64,000 nucleotides of DNA from Flaccisagitta enflata. Lineage: Eukaryota; Chaetognatha; Sagittoidea; Aphragmophora. Where the stretch lies: positions 55,118,001-55,182,000 of the forward strand of contig OZ231127.1 of assembly GCA_965153355.1 (NCBI GenBank), given 5' to 3'. Every line of letters begins with the position of its first letter. The stretch's first letter is position 1. The notes under the pieces were generated by a model. The model searched no databases. It worked only from the letters and a program-made list of their open reading frames with translations, and had not been told where the DNA came from. Shown here one piece after another: positions 50,201 to 58,561 of the stretch. Both the position numbers and the translations under genes were made by a program.

Positions 50201-51422
50201 CCGAATCGTTGAGAGCGTAGGTGACCATCTCTGGGCTGAGCGGGCCACGCCACTCATCAAAGTTGTTCAAGTGGTCGCGCCACTCCTGTCGTTTGGGGAT
50301 GGTGTACCCTTCATAGCACAGTTGAACAAAGGTTTTGAGACCGACGTCTCCCAAACAGCTCCAGTACACTTTCTCGATCTTTTTGTTGAGATGGTCAGTG
50401 AGGAGAAAGCCGTGAGCTCGTTCCGGGCTCCACAGGAGGTTGAAGACGAAATTATAAATCTCATCGACTTCGATGTAGAGGATCCGATCGCGAGTTTCAT
50501 CGGGAATGCCCAGAAACTTACAAATCTCGCCGATTTCTTTCCTCGCGTTTTTGGCAATGAAAACAAAACGCGGATCGGTGATTATTTTGACGATGAGGCT
50601 CAAGTCCTTTCCTTGCATAATGTTCCTTCTTCCCGCACGCGCCGTTTTCATTTGGAGGAACAAGTTTTTCTCATAGTTTTCACCCGGACCATAGTGGTCT
50701 CTCAGGTAAAATGAGAACTGCAATGTGCTTAGTTCTTTCTCCGTATCCAAACCGACGGGGATCCTCTGGATGCCACTCTTGTCCAACGTGTCGTAAAGTT
50801 CCTTCACCTCTTCCTTCAATCTCCTCAGGTCACGAATCACTGTCTGCCGTTCCGGTGCGACGCGGAGGTAGACGTAAAAGCGTTTGTTGATGTGATCCAT
50901 GTGATCGCTGAAGCGCCTCATGTCCGTGAACAAATTCTGCGGCTCCCCAGGCCTGAGTGGACGTAAGTCGTTGTAATTTGTTTCCAGCGTTGGAAATTTG
51001 ACGCCCGACGACTCCACTTGTTCCGTGTCGATTTCAATGTGGTGGTGGTTTGGCGACTGCTGGAATCCTGCCGGCCGACCACGCGGGATGGCCTCATAAG
51101 CCTCGGCTTTTTTCAGCCAAGCAGGCTTTGGGGCTTCTGCGGCGGCGGCGGCGTCGTCGTCGTCGTCGTCGTCGATGTCTTCCATAACCACATCGGCGTT
51201 GGCGGTTTTTGAGCCGGAAATTGTTATTTTCAACGACGGAACGGAGGAAGCAGAGGCGGCCTTGGGTGAGGAAGAGGAGGCAGCCTTGGATGAGGATGAG
51301 GAGGCGGCCTTGGATGAGGATGAGGAGGCGGCTTTGGATGAGGAGGTGGTGGCGGCCTTGGATGAGGGAGGAGAGGTGGCGGCGTCTGCAGCCCCGACCT
51401 TCGCCACTGTCACTTTCCTCAT
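47202..51422 (-). CDS. RS-tailed protein with DEDDy 3'-5' exonuclease domain and second degenerate exonuclease-like domain (1,406 aa)
   Basis: The last ORF of the element, in the env position. Residues 1-60 carry SSSSSKAA repeats and 81-90 are an Asp run. Residues about 215-420 form a DEDDy exonuclease: exo I VGLDTE (Asp226, Glu228), exo II KNARKEIGEICKFLGI (Asn292, with Glu296 where Asp is usual), exo III TYALND (Tyr402, Asp406), preceded by a GLKTFVQL helix typical of WRN/Mut-7-like enzymes. Residues 550-835 are acidic and proline-rich. Residues 845-1110 look helical and may resemble the helical region of Mut-7/Nibbler/EXD3 (weak). Residues about 1140-1300 look like a second DEDD fold: Asp1156 in SADFHG without the Glu, Asp1215 in ECDKKNFL, then a VVDTQ helix, with the exo III tyrosine and aspartate lost. 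Residues 1345-1406 are an RS/RD tail (SRSRERKKKRR, RRRSPSRDRYRSRRYR) like those of splicing proteins. No signal peptide or membrane segment was seen, so it is not env. A nuclear RNA or cDNA 3'-end exonuclease is the likely role. It is intact and starts at the first ATG after a splice acceptor. Confidence 0.85.
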   Translation of the reverse strand: MRKVTVAKVGAADAATSPPSSKAATTSSSKAASSSSSKAASSSSSKAASSSSPKAASASSVPSLKITISGSKTANADVVMEDIDDDDDDDAAAAAEAPKPAWLKKAEAYEAIPRGRPAGFQQSPNHHHIEIDTEQVESSGVKFPTLETNYNDLRPLRPGEPQNLFTDMRRFSDHMDHINKRFYVYLRVAPERQTVIRDLRRLKEEVKELYDTLDKSGIQRIPVGLDTEKELSTLQFSFYLRDHYGPGENYEKNLFLQMKTARAGRRNIMQGKDLSLIVKIITDPRFVFIAKNARKEIGEICKFLGIPDETRDRILYIEVDEIYNFVFNLLWSPERAHGFLLTDHLNKKIEKVYWSCLGDVGLKTFVQLCYEGYTIPKRQEWRDHLNNFDEWRGPLSPEMVTYALNDSAWALLGALHLCEGIMGFRLLYFARAYGDPHKLIYDALPRILQVMAKGASAAVLTEKEDVERQLIDKARFGKLDMMFINNQFRFRMESKKKEIFKRERKEAYDEGTFSVAITPVQPKVLRSRPAKAAAEVKRKQFEPMKPVFEGYPSDSDASDDDADDDGLSKWKKPKQETKTYATEDDFWADIDDDEFPSSYYAVEMPDWSPPKSPSDMPIPKPPRTEEPTTPPPPPPPPPPPPTGPYILPSLRAKPTTTTTAITPPPLPPPASTTTTATRPPLPPPATTTTTTTPPPPSTTAKRPSLLVARKVAGVEQEFAGEEEDYDSDEVDAQFERFEKEGKGGNFKPSFSSKSLDSRSSSVSTPELPPVATATVPPPLAVAVAVLPALPPPPSTSAKAAVAALPSLPPPPPPTSAKAAVAVCSSSSSSTSTPQLVSEAGHRVLPGYVKTVLENLIKLREAEIDDAVAPLVDKDKEKMVTTCFAVYEELIKRKKDPRRRSKVGKSLTALFNDDDEAKRRFALRIITSNILGHGRIHAAHAIGYYNVDPFIIADALFFSTDLRVCSKIVREQKDGVQAVIKFIAVNFREPEKIVAKMREKDVFQPYDFTFDQAKWHPWKARRLIHSLCESLKIPKPVEARPLYAAVALGPCAAAYGRTEMEAEDFVNICRDFVGSDPREEDWKELTDFFDDKCPPLATAVRIHREYGKMEPYETRCCDPFNDRFHNLPHRSGVVVDAPGVVTEFSRCLRDSEYFSADFHGTACLEDSKGRMGLATFVFKRGIFYVMPALFPEMIPPIVKALRSTPKTMMVFRWECDKKNFLKAFDGYLPPEVVDTQMVAREKGLPIKWDDICASVTGGPICRRAAFFGDTTLPSSEAFRHCAARACVPFDYVVENRKLREKRDVVAAETRGRERAPGRLTVFERLAPLPSVHVSVIEPAVESARAPKRVHEREQTRERSRERGRERDRKRDRRSRSRERKKKRRDDDRDRDRRRSPSRDRYRSRRYR

Positions 51423-51450
51423 TGTCTCGATTGGATGAAACTTATTTGGA

Positions 51451-51464
51451 CTGAAAAGAAAGGT
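51451..51464 (-). promoter_or_regulatory. Strong splice acceptor just upstream of the exonuclease ORF
   Basis: The minus strand reads ACCTTTCTTTTCAG|TCC, with AG at 51,452-51,451, 29 nt before the ATG at 51,422. The pyrimidine run and CAG match a consensus 3' splice site, in the position used to make env mRNA in retroviruses. Confidence 0.65.
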
Positions 51465-52706
51465 TATACCTTACAACATTTACCTTTTGAACCGCTGCAA
51501 ATGCAAGATTAGCTTTTACTTTAAAATTGGGAATATTCAATGACAGGTATATCTTGTTTACACGATTCTGACTCAATCATCATTTAGTACAATAGAATTA
51601 GTATCAAACTGCGTCATTGTAAGACTTATTTTCACATTCACGAGATTTTGTTTCATTCAAATGGTCGCTTTTCATCTTCCTCTTTTCAATTCATTTTCAC
51701 AGACAAAGTTCGGTTTTAAAATTTCATCATCACATTTTCTTGCTTTGTAGCATTCAATCAGATTGTCGCATCGCAAACAAAATTTTGAGTCTCTTTCATC
51801 CTGGTTCTCTGAAACGCCCCCAACTTCGTCGTTGTCCCACGCTCAGGACGGAGTCTTCACCTATAATGTGATAGGTAATCATTTCATGAAACGTTTGTAA
51901 GCTGTGGTCAAACTAATACTCAAAATTTTATCAATTTCCCTCATGATAGGAAAAGGTCAAAACCTAATGAGAGATGCGACTTTAGTCACCCTTCATTTGC
52001 TTGCTCTGCGCACACGTTTGTTCACACATTCATTCTCAACAACTCTCAAATGAATTTCACGCCAGCTTACTAGTTAGTCTGAATGTAGTACCTTCGGTCC
52101 ATCCAAGGTATGAATGTCCATCGACGAGAGGTTGCTTCAGGTGTCCTTCGAGGGATCTTAGGCCTGGCCAACTTTTAAGGCCTGCGTGCCAGACCACAGG
52201 ATTTACTCCGTGGTGTTGAATGAATGACAGGATATCTCCGCCAAACGACCCCAGAGGAACGGAACCACCTTTTAGAATGAAAGTTATCATGATGGATTAT
52301 CGTCGTACTAACACTAATCTTTGTTTGGTTTTCTTAAGTTTTCCAATTTTTATTCTGAGTGCGCACTTCAACTATAAGACATTTTTCTCCCAGTCCTACA
52401 GCTAGAATTAACTCCACTAATCTGCATTTCACTCTAAATCCGGATGAACTAATACCTAGTCCTAGCCAAAGCAGGTAATTTAGGATTGGTGACTCACATA
52501 GGCTCTTACTACCGAATTCAAGTCCTTATGACTGTAGGGACGGGGATAAAGTTGGCAAGCTGGGTTAAACAATGACAAATACTGACAAGGGGTGACATAC
52601 TATCTGTGTTTAGTCTACTTCCCCACATTGTAGTCTCTGGGCAGGGATGACGGGGGGGGGGGGTGTGGTAAGAAAAGGAGGGGGAATGTTAAGAGGGGAT
52701 TACGGT
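51465..52706. other. Non-coding spacer between the acidic ORF and exonuclease ORF
   Basis: 1.24 kb inside the retrotransposon without a convincing ORF. It holds a G run (52,649-52,660 on the plus strand) and the upstream side of the ORF5 splice acceptor. Confidence 0.5.
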
Positions 52707-54175
52707 TTAATCTTCTCCCTCTTGACTTGACTTCCTGATGAAGCGACCATCAGGACCCCTGGTTGAATGTCTTTGTGCATTCTGATTTGCATTAGCGTTT
52801 TGTGCTTCGAGCGCTCTTGTCACTCTATCGCGTGGGTAAGCTGCTCCAGCTGAGCCTGACCGATCACGTACTCCGGTCGTTCGTATTTTCGTGCGCAGAT
52901 TATCGCGATTAGAGCCTGAGTAGTTAGGGTCAATGGCCGATCGGGCGGCACCCGTTCCAGCTCCTACATTTAGCTCCTCTGCGTCTCTCCGCCTGACCGG
53001 GACGGTTCCTCTCGCTGAGTCAGCCACGTAGCCAGAGTATCCCAGGTGAGCGGCAGCGTTGTCGTCCAGCACAAACATTTGGCGGCCCCTTGGTTGCGGT
53101 GTCGGCGTCTCAGGATCGGAGGAGTCAACTTCCCCAGCGTCTTCATCATTGGATTCGGAATTGGGCTCTTCTTTTGGCAGCACCAATGTTCTCTTGGCCC
53201 TTACCTCTCGCGCCGGGAGCGTCGACTCCGGACTGGAGTCAGCTTCGTCCACATAACCTGTTGTTGGGGTAAAATAAAGCGACGGACTACCACGATCAGC
53301 AACCAACGGATGCGGCGGCGGGTGACTGCCTTGGAGACGTCGCTGGCGTTCCTGCTCAAGCCGGAAGGTAGACGTTGGTTTCTTTGGATCGGGAGGGTTG
53401 GACTCCCGCGATGAGTCTAGGAACCAGGAGTTATGTTCAGAAGCCGACTCGAAAGTGGACCCCGTTGTTTGGTTGTTTGTCGCCCCACCAACGGTTGCGT
53501 CGACTTCCCCAGTATTGGCATCATTGGAGGTGGCATCTGCTTCTGTTGTTGGCGTGTGGGAACTCGTCGGTGACCCGACGGCGGCACTACTAGGCGGGCT
53601 CGCTGCAGACTGATTACCTGTTTCACTTCGGTTGTCGCCACGAACTGGGTTTTCCAATACGCTTTCTCCACTGTCTAGTGATCGTTCGTCATTGTCTGAG
53701 TCGGACGAGCACTTCTCGCCTTCGGCATCAGAGCCCTTATCAGCGACGGCATCATCAGCGACGGCATCATCAGCGACGGCATCATCAGCGACGGCATCAT
53801 CAGCGACGACATCATCAGCGACGGCGTAAGCACCCTTGGCGACAGTATTGGGATCGTCATTAACCGCATCAGAACCCTCGTCGGCGACTTCATCAGCAGA
53901 AACGTTAGGAACTACATCAGCGACCGCGTCACAACCCACATCGGTGATCACCTCGGAATCTCCATTGGAGCCTTCGCCAACGTCCGTGTCCAGATTCGCA
54001 TCACTGGCCACATCGGAATCTTCTTCGGACTCTTCGTCAGCGTTAGCGTCGAGACCCGCATCGGAGACCACATTGGAATCTCCATCGGAACCTCCATTGG
54101 CGTTCGCGTTGAGACCCACATCAGCAACCACTTCAGAATCGCCATTGGAACCTTCGTCGGCGTCCGTGTCAAATC
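52707..54175 (-). CDS. Acidic-repeat ORF in a second frame, probably the displaced C terminus of Pol
   Basis: The longest open part runs 54,131-52,707 (474 codons from a GTG), and the frame is open back to about 54,175. It overlaps the pol frame by about 200 nt. Its first 70 residues repeat the same 20-residue acidic unit (core EGSNGDS) found at the end of Pol, in another frame, which implies that a 1-nt indel near 54,165-54,175 separated them. A five-residue DAVAD repeat (15-bp units near 53,745-53,825) and Ser/Thr/Pro-rich, acidic, presumably disordered sequence follow. The last 90 residues are basic and end near RGPDGRFIRKS. No enzyme motif is visible. The break could be a mutation, an assembly error in a minisatellite, or a second frameshift; I saw no slippery heptamer there. 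Confidence 0.6.
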
Positions 54176-54310
54176 CGCATCGGTGATCACATTGGAGTCG
54201 CCGTTGGAACCCTCGTCGGCGTCCGCCCCAAGACTCGCATCGAAGATCACGTTGGAATCGCCGTTGGAACCTTCGTTGGCGTCCGCACCAAGACCCACAT
54301 CGGCATCCAA
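53930..54310 (-). repeat. 60-bp coding minisatellite in the pol 3' region
   Basis: Six to seven imperfect 60-bp units encode a 20-residue acidic repeat (EGSNGDSNV core). The array straddles the frame change between Pol and the acidic ORF. Confidence 0.75.
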
Positions 54311-57300
54311 GATCGCCGGTTTGTCGTCATCCCCAACCGCGGCTAGAGCTGACAGGATGAGGTGGAGAGGCGGCGCCTTTGGTTTTCGCGGTTCCAGTGG
54401 CACCTTCATTGCCTCGTCAAACTTGGCGTTGACCTTCTTCAGCTGTTCGTAATTGCGCTTGTCTCGTGATCCATCTTGGCGTACAATTTTGTACGTCGTT
54501 CCTGGACCGTTGTCATTGCGGGAGCGTGACTCGATCCAGACTGGGCCTTTGAATTCAGGCTGGAGTTTGCGTGTGATCACTTTCTCACGTTCCCACGCTC
54601 GGTCACCTGGCTCGAAGGGGGCATGTTTGACCTTTCGATTGTACTGTTCAGCCTCCTTCTCGCGCCTTTCATCTGACCGTCGGTTTGCTTCATCTCGTTG
54701 AGCAATCATACCTTCTCTTAGTTTAGAGAAGAGGAAGGCCTTCTGGGCTTCGACGTCCTCGGGACCGGTTGCCACCGGGTCCTTCGAGGACTGATCTGGT
54801 CCTTGCGATTTGCTCACAGAAGGGGACTGTTCCACTAGCTTGTCCGTATGAGGCTTCTCAGTCTCAGTTGGAACTTGCGTTGGTGGATCTGGTTGGTCCG
54901 ATGTTTCATGGGCCTCCTGATTGCAGATTGCTGGAAGGCGAGGCTCCCTTCCAAAGAAGAGAAGATACGGGCACATTTGGGTCCGGGCATACGGTGATGT
55001 GTTGTGCATCCATTGAACCTTGTCAAGGTGGTCTACCCACGATTTGCCCTTGTCCACCAACTGCTGCTTGAGGTGCAAGACAAGTGCTCGGTTCTGGCGC
55101 TCCACGTTACCTTGCGTCTGGGGCCTGTACGACGCACTGGTGCGTTTCTCGATCCCCAACTCCTTGCAGGCATCTTTCAGAGCATCCGAGGTGAACTCGC
55201 CTCCGTTATCGCTTGTCAGCAGTTTTGGTGGACCAACCATGCAGACCAGGTCTTGGAGCGCCTTAACAACTCCCGCCGTGGTCTTGTCTCGTAGTTTGTA
55301 GAACCTCACAAAGCCTGAAAACACGTCTTTGAAAATCAGGACATGTTTGAACCCGTAGCTGGGTTCCAGGCCAATCAGGTCACACATGACGTGATCAAAC
55401 ACGTTTCTCGCAACGATGTGTTGGAGAGGTGTGCGCGGCTTTGGCACCTGCGGCCTCAACTGATCACAGACTTTGCATTCCAGGACCAACTTGTCAACGT
55501 CTCCTGAGAGCGTTGGCCAATTGGCGTAACGGAGCACTTTTGCCTTGGTCTTTTCGGCACATGGATGACCCGCCCAGTCGGACCCGTGGACATCCGCCAA
55601 GACCTCCGGCACCATTTCGCTTGGGATGATTGCTTGTAAGACCAAGTCATGGATGATGGGAGAGTACGACTTCCTATACAAAATTCCATCTCGCATTGTA
55701 AGGAACCCGAATTCGCGGCGGTACCAAGACGACGGGAACTGACGGGGTAGACTCTTCCTGTTCCTCACGAAGCTTTTCACTTCTGAGATGGTTGGATCAG
55801 CATCCTGCATCTCCCTTAACCTGTCGTACTCTTCCTCCTCAGCGTTGAACTTCACCGCCGAGTACTCGTCGTCGTCAGTCATCCCAAGGAACCAAGTCTC
55901 TGCCTTACTCGAACGCATAACCCTTGGAGGTGACCCGCCAAAAAGGAAGCCAAAGACATCCGAGTCTTCTGCCACTTCATCGTCGTCGTCGCCTCGGCGA
56001 CTCATCGCGTCGGCATCAGAATGGGCGAGACCTTTCTTGTACAAGACCTGAAAGTCATAATTATCCAACTCGAGCGCCCAGCGGGTACGACGTCCCGTAG
56101 GATCTTTTTTCGAGTCTACCCGTCTCCAAGCGAGAAGGGGACGGTGGTCAGTTATCACCAGGAACCTATTGTGGCGCAGATAGTGAGTGTTCGCTCGCAC
56201 TCCAGAGAGGAGTGCGAAAAACTCTCTATCATAAGTCGCCCAACGCTGCTGTTGATCACTCAACTTCTTGGAACCGTAAGAGATCACTCGTTCGGTTCCT
56301 TCGACTTCCTGTGAGAGAACATGCCCTATGGCAGTCAGCGAGGCGTCGGTCTTCACGATGAACGGCAACGAAAAGTTGGGATATGCCAAAATGGGCGCGG
56401 ACATCAATTTCTCACGGAGGGTCTCGAACGCCTTCTGATGCCGCTCGTACCAGTGCCATTTGGCGTCATCTTTGGTCAGATCAGTAAGGCAGGAAGCAAT
56501 ATCACTGTAGCCTTTCACACTTCCCCTGTAATACCCCGTAAGACCAAGGAAAGCGCGAAGCTTTTTCACATTGGTCGGGGTCTTCCAGGTTTTGATCTTC
56601 TCCAAGTTAGTCGGGTCCGGGGACACGCCCTCTCTAGACAGCTTGTGCCCTAAGCAGACAACCGACTCTCGCGCAAAGAGGCACTTAGCCGGGTTAAGTT
56701 TTAACCCGGCCTTGACCAGCGCGTCCAAAACCAGGTCAAGGTGCTTGAGGTGATCTTCCATGTTGGTGTCCGCCACCAAAATATCATCTAGATATGAGAT
56801 GACATGTTGGATGGGGAGACCTCTCAGGACCAACTGCATTAGTGAGCTCAGATAACTTGGGCTATTTTTGGCTCCCATAGGGGCTACTAAATATTCCAAG
56901 TGCATCGACTCGGTGGAAAAGGCAAAGAATTTCCGATCCTCCGGATGGATCGGGATTTGCCAAAAACCCTTGGTAAGATCCATACTGGAAAAATACCGAG
57001 GGTTTTCGAGCTTGTGGATCGAGTCTTCGATTCGGGGAAGAGGGTAAACAACCTTGGTGCACTGGTCGTTTACTTTCCTAAAATCTGTCAAGAATCTCCA
57101 CCCACCGCACTTCTTTTTGGCCAGAAGGATTGGGGCTGAAAATGGGCTCTTAGAATGCCCCACAAGCCCATCGGCAAGCATCTGGTGCGCTTGCGCATCG
57201 ATGACCTCGCGCATGTCAGGTCTTGTGCGGTAGGGGGACTGAGACATTGGTGTCATGTTAGGGTCCTTCATGTGAGCCCTGAACTGCACCAACTTCGTCT

Positions 57301-58551
57301 TCCCGTAATCACGGTCATGACGGGAGAAAGCCTCAGAGTGCTTCTTGAAAAGTTCCTTCATCCTTGGGATGTAGGATTGGGCATCTTTAGCCACCCCGGA
57401 ATAGTTGACCTTGAGCCTTTTAGCACCCGGCGGGATATCCCCATCCTGGGCACTTTCAGAGCTCTCTTCCATTTCCGCTAGGGTGGGTCTGGATTGGGGA
57501 TCACCAAAGTCTTCTTCAGCCTGCCCCTCCTCATCAGATTCAGTTTCGGGTGCCCCCGAACCTTCTGAGAGGTGGGCCTCTGACTCCTCAGAGTCATTGT
57601 CATACGAGTTGAGCAAAGTTGTGCAGAATAGGGCGGACTTTGATTCGTCCTCCAAAAATTCCACACTTCCCACAACATAACCCGCTTCCACTTTGACACT
57701 GTCGTCAGAACAGTTGATGAACTCTGTCTTGAAACGGTTGTCCTCAACTGTTGAACATGTTCTGGCCGCCCAGAACCTTGTCCCATTCGAGATCTCGAAT
57801 GGTTCGGTGACAGCAGTGGATGTGACTTTACTCGGGTCATTTGTTACAAGCTCGACATCAAGAAGGATTTTGGAGTTGGGAGGGAGCGTCACATCTTCCG
57901 CGACGCGGTAGAAATGGCCCGCTTTGGACAAGGGGTCCAAGATCAGCGGAGCCGAGAAAACCGCAGGCAACTCAAAATGGACTAGACCTTTGCCGGCATC
58001 CAGGCATATACCCTTCTCTGCCATGAAGTCCCAACCTAGGACAACCGGGTTGACTAGTCCTTCAATAACTTTGCATGGGGTCGCCATCTGGTATCCCTCA
58101 ACCCAGAACTCGAGAATGACTTCTCCAATGGCTGGGACATCAGAGCCATTGATGGCGCGACCCGAAGATTTAACGGGAACGAACGATTTCTGAAGAGCGG
58201 GAATTTTCTTGTAAAAATCATAGGAAATGCAACTAATAGAACAACCAGAATCGGCAAGAGCCGCAACAGAACGTCTACCTACGGATATGTACAATTGGGC
58301 ACGCCACTTTGGGCGACCGTTGGGAGCATCGGATGCGCCAAGGTTATCCTGACCGCTATCGTCGGCTTCGTCATCTTCGTCATCCGTATCGATAAGGTCC
58401 GGCACCCCAGCGTCTCTCGTCAGGTCATCATCTTCTTCACCATCAGCGAAGTTCGGGGCATCATCATCACCATCATCACCAAGTTCTTCAATTTCTACTT
58501 CTGGGGCTTGTACCCGCCCGTCCTCCACCTGCCCCGTGGTGGAGACGGGAT
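53948..58551 (-). CDS. pol: Pol polyprotein: protease, reverse transcriptase, RNase H, integrase
   Basis: Numbering is from 58,528; the frame is entered by -1 frameshift from gag and has no ATG-led start of its own. An acidic leader (1-70) is followed by an aspartic protease with DSG at 93-95 (rather than DTG) and a VVLGWDFM flap-side segment at 162-169. RT spans about 420-650, with its first catalytic Asp in FSSMDL (517) and YLDD at 579-582. RNase H shows Asp728 (KTDAS), Glu769, Asp794 (ITDHRP) and a final Asp near 838. Integrase has an HHCC zinc motif (His981, His988, Cys1018, Cys1021) and catalytic D1050, D1107, E1143; the last two are 35 residues apart, the canonical D35E spacing. A GPY/F-like module follows at about 1306-1366. 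The domain order is Ty3/gypsy (Metaviridae). No internal stop or missing catalytic residue was seen. The C terminus enters a 20-residue acidic repeat and then shifts out of frame near 54,170. Confidence 0.95.
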
Positions 58552-58561
58552 CTAGTTTTTT
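58503..58561 (-). promoter_or_regulatory. -1 ribosomal frameshift signal: slippery site plus H-type pseudoknot
   Basis: The heptamer A AAA AAC (58,561-58,555) lies in the gag frame immediately before the gag TAG (58,554-58,552). After a 5-nt spacer (TAGAT), CCCGTCTCCACC (58,549-58,538) pairs fully with GGTGGA and GACGGG (58,529-58,517), leaving one bulged G. The 8-nt loop contains GGGGC (58,535-58,531), which is complementary to GCCCC at 58,507-58,503, so a classic H-type pseudoknot can form. The -1 frame is the pol frame. Heptamer, spacing and structure all match known -1 frameshift sites. Confidence 0.88.

Noticed and set aside
50112-50714. 200-codon plus-strand ORF and other plus-strand ORFs within 47,000-60,000
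   Set aside because: They are antisense shadows of ORF5, pol and gag, with no independent motifs.
47202-51422. ORF5 as an env glycoprotein
   Set aside because: No signal peptide, transmembrane segment or fusion-peptide-like region. The content is exonuclease-like and RS-rich.
47202-51422. ORF5 as a host splicing-factor gene unrelated to the element
   Set aside because: It lies between LTRs with a shared target duplication, in the same orientation, single-exon, with the polypurine tract directly downstream of it.
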